Below are positions 51,873-60,712 of a stretch of DNA of 64,000 nt, piece after piece; position 1 is the stretch's first letter; each line of letters opens with the position of its first letter. The stretch spans positions 5,370,741 through 5,434,740 of the forward strand of contig NZ_CM001489.1 of NCBI RefSeq assembly GCF_000262465.1, read 5' to 3'. The stretch is from Frankia sp. QA3. GTDB lineage: Bacteria > Actinomycetota > Actinomycetes > Frankiales > Frankiaceae. A program made the position numbers and the translations under genes. Below the pieces are notes generated by a model that was not told the DNA's origin, ran no database searches, and was given only the letters and a program-made list of their open reading frames with translations.

Positions 51873-52131
51873 ACGTCCCGCGCGATGAAGGCGAGCCCCG
51901 AGACAAATTCACGCACCGTCGTCTCGACGTCGTCGCGACTACGGCCATGCGCGTTTCGGCTACTCCGCACAGCCAATCATCATCTCATTCGACCGGCCCA
52001 GCCTGATGGCAATCGCGAGCAGATCGCCCTGTTCATAAATAATTCTCCGCGACCACACCCTGTAGCCGACCCGCGCCCAGCGGTGTCTCGATTGGGATTG
52101 GCAGGGGTCCGGTCGCGCGGCGCCAGGCATG

Positions 52132-54900
52132 TCAGCCTGCGGTCGGGTCGTCAGCCGTCTGGACTGCCGGCTCAGCGAACAGCCGCGCACGCTCGGCCGC
52201 GACGATGATGTCGTGGACCAGCTTGTTCTCGGACACGTCGAGCGCTTCCGGCGCGCTGGCAGCGGTCGCGCTGATCCGGGCGAAGTCGTCGAAGACGGAC
52301 CCCTTGCGTGCGAGGAGCTCGCGGATCCTCTGGTCCACGCCCTCCTCGGACAGCAGCCGATGGACCTGGACGGACTCGAGCTGCCCCATTCGTTGGGCGC
52401 GCCTGATGGCGTGCTCCTCGGTGGAGGGCTTGAGCTGCGGTTCGCACAGGATGACGACGGATGCGGCCTGGAGGTTGAGCCCCGTACCGACAGCGAGGAT
52501 CGACGCGATGAGTACTGCTCCGCCGTCGGCGGCGGAGAACTCGTCCACCAGAGGTTGGCGTTGCGCGGCGGGCGTCTTGCCGGTGAGCGGGCCGAAGACC
52601 GGGCCAGGTAGTTCCTGCTTGACGTGATCCAGGACGTCGAGGAAGAAGGAGAAGACGAGCACCCGTCGTCCGTTAGCCACCGCCTCGGCGACGATCTCCC
52701 TCAGCCGGCCGAACTTCTCCGAGTGGCGCCCCTGGATCATCGCGGCCCGCCTCATGGCCATGAAGTTGCCGTCTCGCACCGCCTCCTGGTAGGCAGCGAG
52801 ATCCTTGGCGGACATCGGGAGCACCTCGTCGACCTCGACGAGCGGGGGCAGTTCGGGGAGCACGTCCGCCTGGTTGCGGCGCAGATAGGCCGGGGCCACC
52901 TGTGCGCGGAACCGCCGGGGGGACAGGCCGCTGGTATCTACCACGAGCCTGGGCTGCACGTGGCGCACGAGGGTGACGAACTCGTCGAGACGGTTCTCCA
53001 GCGGAGTGCCGGTCAGCAGCAGGGCACGATCGGACATCTCCAGAAGACGCGCCGCCAGCTGCGATCTCTGCGTCTCCGGTTTCTTGATGTAGTGCGCCTC
53101 GTCAACGACCACGCAGCCCAGTTCGACGTCGTGGAGCTGGGGCAGCAGCCAGCGCAGGGTCTCGTAGGTGGTCACGGCGACGCCGCCGTCGCGCCGCCAG
53201 TCGTCCACGGCTGCGTCGCGTCTCGGTCCGTGGACGCGATGGGGGTCCAGCGTCGACTTGGCCGAGATTTCCCGGGTCCAGTTCGTGACCACCGCGGCGG
53301 GACAGACCACGATCGTGTGACGGTGGCCGTGTGCGCGAAGGTGGGCGAGCACGGCGAGGGCCTCGACGGTCTTGCCCAGTCCCATCTCGTCACCGATGAT
53401 GACCTTGCGTCGGGCCAGCGCGAACCGGGCGCCGAAGCTCTGATAGCCGCGCAGTGTCCCGACGGTTAGGTGCTCGGTGTTGAGGGACGTCGCGCGGACG
53501 GCGGCGACGATCTGCTCGGGCAGGTCGCCATGGATCCTGTTCTCGTCCTCGGGTGCGACGCCAAGCTCGGTCAGCATGCCGAAGTAGTCGGCGGGCCGGG
53601 CGAGGAAGTCCTCCCACGGGTCGGCAGCTGGTACCTGGCCCGGTTGGACGTCGCTGACCGAGGCCGCCCGGCGCAGGACCGAGGTGACGCCGGTCAGGAA
53701 CTCCTGCGCGGACCGCCCGGCGAGCGGGACCACGGCCAGGCGTTCAGGATGGCGGCCAAGCGCCTGTGCGAGCGGCGCCAGTTCCTGGGCACGTGCCAGG
53801 TCCCAGGCCGCGTTACGCAGCCTGCGGGTGGCGTCCCAGGCGCCAAGCAGACGCAGTAACCGGGTGGCCTCCAACGTCTGAAGCCTGATGTCGATACGGA
53901 CCGGCATCTCGTCGTAGGTCGTCTGGCGCAGTGTCTGCGCGGCTCCCAGGAACCTGGCCGCCAGGGTCGACCCGATACCGGACACGCCTTCCAGCGCACG
54001 CCCGCGGTCGAGCACCGCCTGCACGGTCGTGATGCCGGCGTCGGTCAGCAGGTTGACGCGCAGCCGGTCCCGGGTCACCTCCCGGAGCCGATCGACGGAC
54101 ATGGCGGCAAGCCGACTGCGGGTTTCGGTCCGTCGGACCTGGTTACTCGCCTGGACTGCGGCGGCCCGGTGAGCCGCTTCCGACTGCAGGACCTGGTCGA
54201 TCATGGTGATCGCCTGGCCGAGCCCGGCGACGACATGGCCGTCGAGGAGTTCGAGACCTCCGGAGTCGGGAGCGCCGAGGTGTTCGGCGAGCCCGATCCC
54301 AGGATCCAGTGCATCCGCCACACTCATCCCACGGACGCTGTCGGGGTTCGGCGTCAAACTGGCCAGCAGACCGGGCAGGTCGGTCTCGACTGCCTGGTCT
54401 CTGTAGCGGATGAGGAGAGTGCCGGCTTCCGCAGCGGCGCTACGTCGTGTGGGGCGGCTGAGGAATCGACGGGCGCTGAGCAGAACCCGCGCGTCGCCGA
54501 TGATGCCGGGGACGTCGGTGACGAGGTCCCCGATGTCCTCGGCGTCCAACTGGGCGAGGTCGGGGAGATGCGAGCGCAGCGCGAGGGCGCGGATCAGGCT
54601 TTCGTCCGTTTTTCGTAGGGGGAGGACTCGCCAGACTGACACGCCGTCGCGAGGAACGTCGATGGCGGCGCGACGCAGTTCCTCGCCGGCGACCCTCGCC
54701 TCCTCGACAATTCTTGAACGCTCGGCGAGCAAGCGCTGGGCCTGCGCCAGCCAGCCACTTATCTCCTCGACAGCAGTGCGCAGCCGTTCTCTTTCTGCCC
54801 TGTCCATCTGCCCCTGGATCCCCCAGATTGTCGTGGCAAACAGATCAATGGTGCCATCAACGCCATGGTTTAGCTGCAAGAACGTAGAGAAGGAGGCCAT
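52132..54900 (-). CDS. SNF2-family DEAD/H helicase with HhH region
   Basis: A 922-residue SF2 ATPase. The N-terminal ~300 residues are helical and include a helix-hairpin-helix-like stretch (LLTDAGITTVQAVLDRGRAL, EGVSGIGSTLAARFLGAAQ). The helicase core follows: VIIGDEMGLGKTVEALAVLA (~505), VVVDEAHYIKKPETQRSQ (~600), LLLTGTPLENRLDEF, and C-terminal ASILAVGTGLNLQAASVV and RRAQRMGQLESVQVHRLLSE. Such helicases recur in defence loci with Argonaute or methylase partners. The ATG at 54900 has a weak ribosome site; an internal ATG at 54807 is possible. Confidence 0.85.
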   Translation of the reverse strand: MASFSTFLQLNHGVDGTIDLFATTIWGIQGQMDRAERERLRTAVEEISGWLAQAQRLLAERSRIVEEARVAGEELRRAAIDVPRDGVSVWRVLPLRKTDESLIRALALRSHLPDLAQLDAEDIGDLVTDVPGIIGDARVLLSARRFLSRPTRRSAAAEAGTLLIRYRDQAVETDLPGLLASLTPNPDSVRGMSVADALDPGIGLAEHLGAPDSGGLELLDGHVVAGLGQAITMIDQVLQSEAAHRAAAVQASNQVRRTETRSRLAAMSVDRLREVTRDRLRVNLLTDAGITTVQAVLDRGRALEGVSGIGSTLAARFLGAAQTLRQTTYDEMPVRIDIRLQTLEATRLLRLLGAWDATRRLRNAAWDLARAQELAPLAQALGRHPERLAVVPLAGRSAQEFLTGVTSVLRRAASVSDVQPGQVPAADPWEDFLARPADYFGMLTELGVAPEDENRIHGDLPEQIVAAVRATSLNTEHLTVGTLRGYQSFGARFALARRKVIIGDEMGLGKTVEALAVLAHLRAHGHRHTIVVCPAAVVTNWTREISAKSTLDPHRVHGPRRDAAVDDWRRDGGVAVTTYETLRWLLPQLHDVELGCVVVDEAHYIKKPETQRSQLAARLLEMSDRALLLTGTPLENRLDEFVTLVRHVQPRLVVDTSGLSPRRFRAQVAPAYLRRNQADVLPELPPLVEVDEVLPMSAKDLAAYQEAVRDGNFMAMRRAAMIQGRHSEKFGRLREIVAEAVANGRRVLVFSFFLDVLDHVKQELPGPVFGPLTGKTPAAQRQPLVDEFSAADGGAVLIASILAVGTGLNLQAASVVILCEPQLKPSTEEHAIRRAQRMGQLESVQVHRLLSEEGVDQRIRELLARKGSVFDDFARISATAASAPEALDVSENKLVHDIIVAAERARLFAEPAVQTADDPTAG

Positions 54901-55535
54901 TCAGCTCTGACTACGCAAATACGACAAACCAGCAGAAACAAAGCCTAATACGCCGAGCGACTCTTCCGATCACTCCCCGGTGCAACCCTCGGACAGCGAG
55001 CAGGGCCATCACCCGGCGCATCACCGCCACTTTCGGTGTCCGACAGCGATGCTCACCAGGAGGCGCTGGTGGTCATCGGATGACCTGCCGACGCCGCAGA
55101 ACATCGCGGCCACCGTCGGAGGACGTCATGGTGGGAGGGTTGTGCCAGACGAGGCGGAGGTTCCGTCCAGCGACGGCGAAGATCTTCACGGCGCAATCAG
55201 CCGAGTTCACCGGCGAGGATATGCGCGGCTGGCACCTACCCGCGATCTTCTCGGGGTAGACGGCGAACGGATAGTCTCGGAAAGCTCCACGCTCGAACAG
55301 GCGGTCGCGCTCATCGAGGCCGCGGCCGGACCTGTACCGACGCCTCCCATCCAGTCGGCACCAGGCAGTCTTGCCACATGACTCCTGCGGCGGGCACGGG
55401 TGTTGCGGGATTTCGGGCCTGCCGCTCCAGACCAAGCACGTGCTGGCCGCAGCCGACAACGCTTCCGCCAGTGGATGGCATGTGGCTCGGCGGATCGCAG
55501 CCTTCTCACCGTGCCGCTAACCGCTAGCGCGAGGG
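54901..55535. other. Gap without a supported gene
   Basis: Several overlapping frames cross this 635-bp stretch, but none has a good start or recognisable domain. A minus-strand run ending near 55075 (SSPVNSADCAVKIFAVAGRN) looks protein-like and may be part of a lost gene. Confidence 0.4.
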
Positions 55536-56197
55536 TCAGCTGGGGCGACGCGGATGGCACGGAAGATCCGCTTCGGATTCGTAGAGGTTCTCGAACGCGC
55601 GGGCCGCTGGATCGGCGCGGAACGCGGCGAGGCGAGTGCACAGGTGTTGGACCCGGTCGGAGGTGCGTGTTGATCCTGCGCAGGCGTCGAGGCGGACGAG
55701 GTGGGTGGTTTCCTCGACAGTCCGTGGAGGTCGCCTGTCTGCAGGTAGGCCTCGGCGAGCCAGGAACGGTAGAGGGCGGCTTCGCGAGCGTGATCTTCGT
55801 CGCAGCGGGCGACCGCGTCGACCAGCAGTGGTTCGGCGCGTTGCGGGATGCCGAGCTCGACGTAGCAGCGGCCAGCCATCACCTGGGTCTCGTTGTCGTC
55901 GAGCCAGTACACCCACGTCGGTCCGTCGTCAGGGTGTCGCTGGTCGTAGTGCCGTTCCACCGCGGCAAGCGCTCTCTCCGTGGCGGGCCGGTCGCCGGCC
56001 TTCGCGTGTGCCCAGGCGATCCGTTCGTACAACAGCGCCAGAGTGGCCGACATGGCGGAGTTCTCCGCTCCGCGCAGGGCGGTACGGGCCAGCAGGATCA
56101 CGGTGCGCGGGTCGTGCTGATTCGCGAACTGGTAGCTCAACGTCGAGATCAGGTTCGCCGCGACCGGGCTGTTGCCCACGGCATGTGCGGCTTTCAC
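55536..56197 (-). pseudogene. C-terminal part of a TPR-containing regulator, frameshifted
   Basis: The frame from 56197 reads NSPVAANLISTLSYQFANQH, ALLYERIAWAHAKAGDRPAT and EPLLVDAVARCDEDHAREAA, a TPR pattern found in the C-terminal half of actinomycete XRE-family regulators. After AYLQTGDLH it diverges, and the homologous ending (TVEETTHLVRLDACAGSTRT ... AFRADPAARAFENLYESEAD) lies in the next frame. The N-terminal HTH is missing. A one-base frameshift near 55745 and the truncation make this a pseudogene. Confidence 0.6.
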
Positions 56198-56579
56198 CTG
56201 TCGAGTCGGACCAGGCCCTGGACATCGGACCCGGTCGAGTCAGGCATGCTGCGACGCGGAAATGCCACACAGATTGGTGCGGAACCCGCTGGCGAGCGGA
56301 TCAGGTACCAGCTCTTACGCAGGTTGGTGATGGTGTGTCGCGGACCGTCCGCCGCACAAGCGGACGGTCCACCAGCCCCGATCTTGAGCACCATTGCAGG
56401 TCATGGCACCGACACGACCGGGCCAGACTAGCTTCGTTGCCATACAAAACCCATACCGTGTGGCAACGTCCGTGGACACGGGCCTCGTGACCTCCCACCC
56501 GGAAAGCGGAGGTCGATTCCACCATTTACGCAGGTCAACCCGGGTGGCAGACGGGCCGCCACCGGGATCACGCGACGCC

Positions 56580-56601
56580 GTTGCCACACCCGTTGCCATA
56601 C
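56580..56601. repeat. Variant 11-bp repeat pair left of att copy 2
   Basis: GTTGCCACACC (56580-56590) and GTTGCCATAC (56592-56601) resemble the GTTGCTACACC pairs at 47399 and 56778. They lie 50 bp to the left of the tRNA-half, so att copy 2 is flanked on both sides, as an integrated attachment site would be. The gap 56198-56650 has no gene. Confidence 0.55.
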
Positions 56602-56650
56602 AACGATCAAAAAGTGATCGACAAATCCTGCTATTCTCGCAGGTCAAAAG

Positions 56651-56703
56651 GGTGGGCAGGGGCGGGGTCGAACCGCCGACCTTCCGCTTTTCAGGCCGAA
56701 CTG
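56651..56703 (-). repeat. Attachment site: 3' half of a tRNA, copy 2
   Basis: Identical over 53 bp to 47272-47324, in the same orientation, 9379 bp away. On the minus strand it carries the GAA anticodon loop, T arm and acceptor end of a tRNA without the 5' half. Similarity continues more weakly for about 100 bp to the right of both copies, including the GTTGCTACACC pair. Confidence 0.8.
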
Positions 56704-56777
56704 ACCGTCATTTCAACGTCCGCGGACGTACGTTTTCGGCCGTGGAAGGCCGCCGACGTACATGCCGGTTCGCCTGC

Positions 56778-56800
56778 GTTGCTACACCCGTTGCTACACC
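56778..56800. repeat. Two 11-bp direct repeats beside att copy 2
   Basis: GTTGCTACACC at 56778-56788 and 56790-56800, the same arrangement and distance from the tRNA half as at 47399-47421. Confidence 0.65.
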
Positions 56801-56982
56801 TCGACGAGGCTGCGAACGGGCCGTTCCCAGCGGCCCGGCAGCGCTTTCGCGCGCCTCAGCCCTCCGGACGAGCGGGCACGGTGGCGCCCAGCGCACCGGC
56901 TTCGAGGGGCCTCCCACACCCCACGCCCGAGGTCGGGTCGGCGTGGCTCAGTTCTACGGCTGCAGGCTGGGGGTGGTGACGA

Positions 56983-57807
56983 GTGAGCCCCACCATGACG
57001 AACCCCGCCGAGTCGAACAACGACGCTGCTCCTCCTCTCACGGCAGCGGTCGTCAAGCTCGTCACCGCGACGATGGCCGCCGTCGTGGGCCTGACGTTCC
57101 TGTTCGGGTTCGGCAATGTCCTCGCGCTCGGGCTACGCCTCGGCGTCCCGATCTGGGTCGCACCCCTGGTCGCTCCCGCCGTCGACCTCTCCGTCCTCGG
57201 GCTCCTCCTGGGAACCCGACACCTCGCCGTGCACGGCGGCCCAGCCGAAGTGATGCGGTCAGCGCGACGCCTCCTCATCTTCTCCAGCACGGTCACCCTG
57301 GCCCTGAACATTGCCGAACCTCTGATCGCCGGGGACTACGGCAAAGCAGCCTTCGACGCCGTCGGCCCCCTCCTCCTCATCGGATGGAGCGAAGTCGGCC
57401 CCGGCCTCCTCCAAGCCATCCAGAGCACCGGAACCACCGAAACCACCGTTCCGGATACGGCTGTCATAAAGTTCAGACGCAGAGGCGAAAACACCACAGA
57501 ATCTGCGGCATTGGCCGGACGGGGAAAATCAGAGGAACCACATCAGGAGGAGAGCAAATTTCGCGGGCATCGGCGGCGGTCCTCGGAGCAGGACCTGCTT
57601 CACCGAGCACGCGCAGAAGACACCCTCCATTGGAGTACACACAACCGGCCGATCTCCGCCGAGACTCTCCGCAAACGCCTTCGCATCGGCGCGCCGGCCG
57701 CCCGCAACCTCGTCACCCAGCTACGCACCGATACCAGCGCCAGACTCCACCCAGCGCTCACCGCCGGCACAGCTTCACCGTCTACCGAACCGGTCGACGG
57801 TCCGTAG
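56983..57807 (+). CDS. DUF2637 (SpdB-like) membrane protein
   Basis: A 274-residue protein (GTG 56983; ATG 56995 is an alternative). Four hydrophobic segments are seen: VTATMAAVVGLTFLFGFGNV, VPIWVAPLVAPAVDLSVLGL, LLIFSSTVTLALNIAEPLIA and AFDAVGPLLLIGWSEVGPGL. A charged C-terminal domain follows with LHWSTHNRPISAETLRKRLR, a winged-helix-like segment. The family is typical of actinomycete conjugative elements near attachment sites, where SpdB proteins assist plasmid spreading. The homologue at 47734 is decayed. Its role here is inferred from family and context. Confidence 0.8.
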   Translation: MSPTMTNPAESNNDAAPPLTAAVVKLVTATMAAVVGLTFLFGFGNVLALGLRLGVPIWVAPLVAPAVDLSVLGLLLGTRHLAVHGGPAEVMRSARRLLIFSSTVTLALNIAEPLIAGDYGKAAFDAVGPLLLIGWSEVGPGLLQAIQSTGTTETTVPDTAVIKFRRRGENTTESAALAGRGKSEEPHQEESKFRGHRRRSSEQDLLHRARAEDTLHWSTHNRPISAETLRKRLRIGAPAARNLVTQLRTDTSARLHPALTAGTASPSTEPVDGP

Positions 57808-57951
57808 AGCACCTGCGGTGTGCGGTCGAGCCACCGACGAGTCGACCGCACACCGCGCCCACTCCGTCACCGCCTCGATCTGCGCAGCCGCAGCACTGGG
57901 CCACGACCGCACCGGGAAGATCCTCGACGCCGGGGTCGAGGTGTGCCCGCC

Positions 57952-58248
57952 GTGACTGCTACGCCCCGGCACGCGGAATGCACCACCGCCTGGGCACCCC
58001 TGACCGCCATCTACCGCGCCCCCACCGGGCAGGAGCTACCCGAGACCGCTCCGCCCCGCGAACGTCGACGACTCGACATCATCGCCCGCTACCCCGACGG
58101 CACCCACCAGGCCATAGAGATCGACGAACGCCAGCACTTCACCGCCGCCCGCGCCGCACGCTACCCGCGCTACCCCACCGTCACCACCCTCGGCTACGAC
58201 ACCCGCCCCTGGCTGCAACGGTCACAGGAACTCCGGCGAAGGCCATAG
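57952..58248 (+). CDS. Small nuclease-like protein
   Basis: A 98-residue protein starting at GTG 57952. The central motif is RLDIIARYPDGTHQAIEIDE followed by RQHFTAARAARYP. D...E-x-D-E-x-Q-H-F is a PD-(D/E)XK-like arrangement seen in short actinobacterial hypothetical nucleases. It is shorter than most relatives and may lack a C-terminal part. It lies 145 bp after the DUF2637 gene on the same strand. Confidence 0.5.
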   Translation: MTATPRHAECTTAWAPLTAIYRAPTGQELPETAPPRERRRLDIIARYPDGTHQAIEIDERQHFTAARAARYPRYPTVTTLGYDTRPWLQRSQELRRRP

Positions 58249-58439
58249 ACCTGCTCGCCGGCGCGGGCGAGCGCGCGCCCGCGAGGACGATCCCCGCCTG
58301 ACGGCGGGCTGGGGCCGGGCCGACCGGCTTGGTCAACTCGACGACGCACCCATAAATCGATCAAGGAATATTTTGGGATCGTACGGCGATGGCAGGTAAC
58401 GTGGTACTCTGATGCTGCTAGTTGACGGGAGGTAGCGAG

Positions 58440-59522
58440 GTGACGCAGTTTGTGGCGAATGCTGCGGTTCTTGCTCTCGCCCGTGAGTCGCGGGGCCTGA
58501 CCCAGGCTGAGGTCGCTCGGGCGATGTCCGACCTGGCGGGCGAGGCTGTGTCGCAGGCATTCGTGAGTAAGGCGGAGGCCGGGCGGCTAGCGGTCTCGGG
58601 TGACCGGCTGGGCCTGTACGCGGCGGCGTTGTGCTATCCGGTCGAGGTCTTGTGCACGGATCCTGAGGTTCATGGCGTCGGGATCGGGCTGGTCTATCAC
58701 CGCCGGAAGGCGTCGCTGGGCGCGAAGGCTCTTCGTCGCGTGCATGCCGAGTTGATGTTCACGCGAAGTCAGCTGCGCGCCCTGCAGGTTGCCATAGGGT
58801 CGACGCCGAACCGCTTCCATCGGGTGGAACGCGGGCCTATGGATATTCCGGCGGAGATCGCCCAGCACGTGCGCAAGGAATGGGACCTGCCACCCGGCCC
58901 GATCGACGTACTGGTCGCAGCGGTCGAGGCAGCCGGAGGTCTTGTCATCGCCCGCGACCTGGACGCGGACGGCCTGGACGCGGTGACCCAGTGGACCGGC
59001 GACGAGCCGCCACTGTTCCTCATCAACCTGAAGGCGCCGACTGATCGTTTTCGGTTCAGCCTCGCGCACGAGATCGGCCACGTCTTCCTCCACGGTGGAG
59101 TCGGTGGCGGCCAGGAGATCGAGCAGGAGGCGGACGAGTTCGCCTCCGAGCTCCTCCTTCCCGCGGACGAGCTCCGCGGGAGCTTCACCGGGAGCGTCGA
59201 TCTGCAGCGGCTCATCGAGTTGAAGCGCTACTGGGGCGCGTCGATGGTCGCGCTCGTGCGCCGTGCTGTCACGCTCGGCGCGCTCAGCGACTGGCAGTAC
59301 CGCCAGCTCATGATCGAGATGTCGGCGCTCGGCTACCGCACCCGGGAACCCGCCGAGTTACCCCGCGAGCGCCCTCGGCTCGTGCGCCACCTCGCGCAGC
59401 AACTCGTCGTGTCGACCGGCTCGACGGAAGCCGCCGCCGCCCTGGTCGGTGTACTCCCGGACGAGTTCCATGATCTCTACTTGTCCCCCGGCGGTGACGC
59501 CGACCCCATCGAACTCTCGTGA
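58440..59522 (+). CDS. HTH-XRE regulator with ImmA/IrrE (M78) metalloprotease domain
   Basis: A 360-residue protein. The N-terminal XRE-type HTH covers residues 8-70 (LARESRGLTQAEVARAMSDL, VSQAFVSKAEAGRLAVSGDR). The C-terminal M78 peptidase has the zinc motif FSLAHEIGHVFLHGG (~209) and the distal Glu region EQEADEFASELLLPADELRG. ImmA/IrrE enzymes cleave repressors on DNA damage or phage stress, so this protein may be a self-controlled switch. The GTG at 58440 follows GGGAGG. The gene directly downstream starts 8 bp after its stop, forming a two-gene operon. Confidence 0.9.
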   Translation: MTQFVANAAVLALARESRGLTQAEVARAMSDLAGEAVSQAFVSKAEAGRLAVSGDRLGLYAAALCYPVEVLCTDPEVHGVGIGLVYHRRKASLGAKALRRVHAELMFTRSQLRALQVAIGSTPNRFHRVERGPMDIPAEIAQHVRKEWDLPPGPIDVLVAAVEAAGGLVIARDLDADGLDAVTQWTGDEPPLFLINLKAPTDRFRFSLAHEIGHVFLHGGVGGGQEIEQEADEFASELLLPADELRGSFTGSVDLQRLIELKRYWGASMVALVRRAVTLGALSDWQYRQLMIEMSALGYRTREPAELPRERPRLVRHLAQQLVVSTGSTEAAAALVGVLPDEFHDLYLSPGGDADPIELS

Positions 59523-59530
59523 GGTAGCAC

Positions 59531-60712
59531 GTGCCCGACCAGGCTCTGCGCCCGCCCGTCCCGGCGCCGCGACCGGCCGCGACCGAGACGGAGCGGCTGC
59601 TCTCGGAGCGGATCTTCCTGCTCGTATCCCGTAGCACCCCCAGCATCTCCGCGATTGGCCCCCAGCTGCATCGGCAGCACGGCGGGCTCGCGGTCTGCCG
59701 ATTCGACGAGCTGTACAAGGGCGGCCAGCTTGCACTGGCCCGATACCGGGGGCCTCTGCTCCTCGATCCCGGACGTTATGAGGCGCACCCCGCGACCAGT
59801 GACAAGCCCTTCATCGTCCCGCCCGACGACATGTACGGGTCAGGGCTGGAGCGGGAGCTTGACCTCCAGATCGAGCGCCGTGCGATGGCCGCGATCACAC
59901 CTACGGGCTACATCCGCGCGGCGGACTGGAACGCGCTCAAGGCCGTGGTGGGCGCGGCGCAGGATCTCGGGCGTGCCGACGTCATCGTGATGCTGCCGAT
60001 CGACGCCACCTGGCTGCGCGACGACAGCGTGGAGAAGCTCGACCTGGCGATCAAGAACATTCCACACCCAGTGGCCGTCGCCGTCGGTGGCCAGTTCAAC
60101 CCGTTCGACAGGTACAAGAAGGCGACCACGAACCTGCGAAGGCTGCTGACTGACAACCCACGTGTGGGCCTGTGGCGATCCGACCTTCAGGTGTTCGACG
60201 CGATCGGGCACGGCGCGCTGTTCGCTGCGCTCGGACTCAGTGGCTCCCTGCGACACACGGTGCCGCCCGGCGAGCCCACCGAGTCGAAGAAGGGCGGGGG
60301 GCCGGCGTCCGCCACCGTTCTACTCACCGAGTTCCTGCGGTTCACAAGGGGCTCGGACCTCGCGACGCTGTACGCGAACGCGGACGCCCCTACTTGCGAT
60401 TGTCCCGCCTGCGACGGCGCGCGGCTCGACCGGTTCGACGGCTCCGACAACGAGGTCCGCGCCCTGGCGGACAGCCACAACGCCGCGGTATGGGCCCGCC
60501 TGCTGGACGCGGTGTTCCGCTACACCGACCTGGGCAGCCGCCAGTCCTGGTGGCAACAGCTCTCCAGCGACGCCCGCGCGGCCATCACCGCTGAGAACGA
60601 GCGCCTCAGACAGGCCGACGCCATCAAGATCCCAAAGGACCTGGAAAGATGGGCCGATCTGTCTGTCACCCACGAACCTGCGCCGGCGACTGCGCCGGGT
60701 ATACGCCCGTGA
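59531..60712 (+). CDS. Hypothetical protein with TGT-like zinc motif
   Basis: A 393-residue protein that I cannot name. Several strands suggest a TIM-barrel (GPLLLDPGRYEA, AAITPTGYIRAADWNALKAV, DVIVMLPIDATWL, VAVAVGGQFNPFDRYKKA). The segment RVGLWRSDLQVFDAIGHGAL, then LRHTVPPGEP, precedes a cysteine cluster CDCPACDG (~290) and, 22 residues later, SHNAAVWARLLD. C-x-C-x2-C with a following H-N is the zinc site arrangement of tRNA-guanine transglycosylases. A TGT/DpdA-like nucleic-acid base exchange role is therefore possible, but the typical active-site DSGGFQ is not seen. Partner of the ImmA regulator. Confidence 0.55.
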   Translation: MPDQALRPPVPAPRPAATETERLLSERIFLLVSRSTPSISAIGPQLHRQHGGLAVCRFDELYKGGQLALARYRGPLLLDPGRYEAHPATSDKPFIVPPDDMYGSGLERELDLQIERRAMAAITPTGYIRAADWNALKAVVGAAQDLGRADVIVMLPIDATWLRDDSVEKLDLAIKNIPHPVAVAVGGQFNPFDRYKKATTNLRRLLTDNPRVGLWRSDLQVFDAIGHGALFAALGLSGSLRHTVPPGEPTESKKGGGPASATVLLTEFLRFTRGSDLATLYANADAPTCDCPACDGARLDRFDGSDNEVRALADSHNAAVWARLLDAVFRYTDLGSRQSWWQQLSSDARAAITAENERLRQADAIKIPKDLERWADLSVTHEPAPATAPGIRP

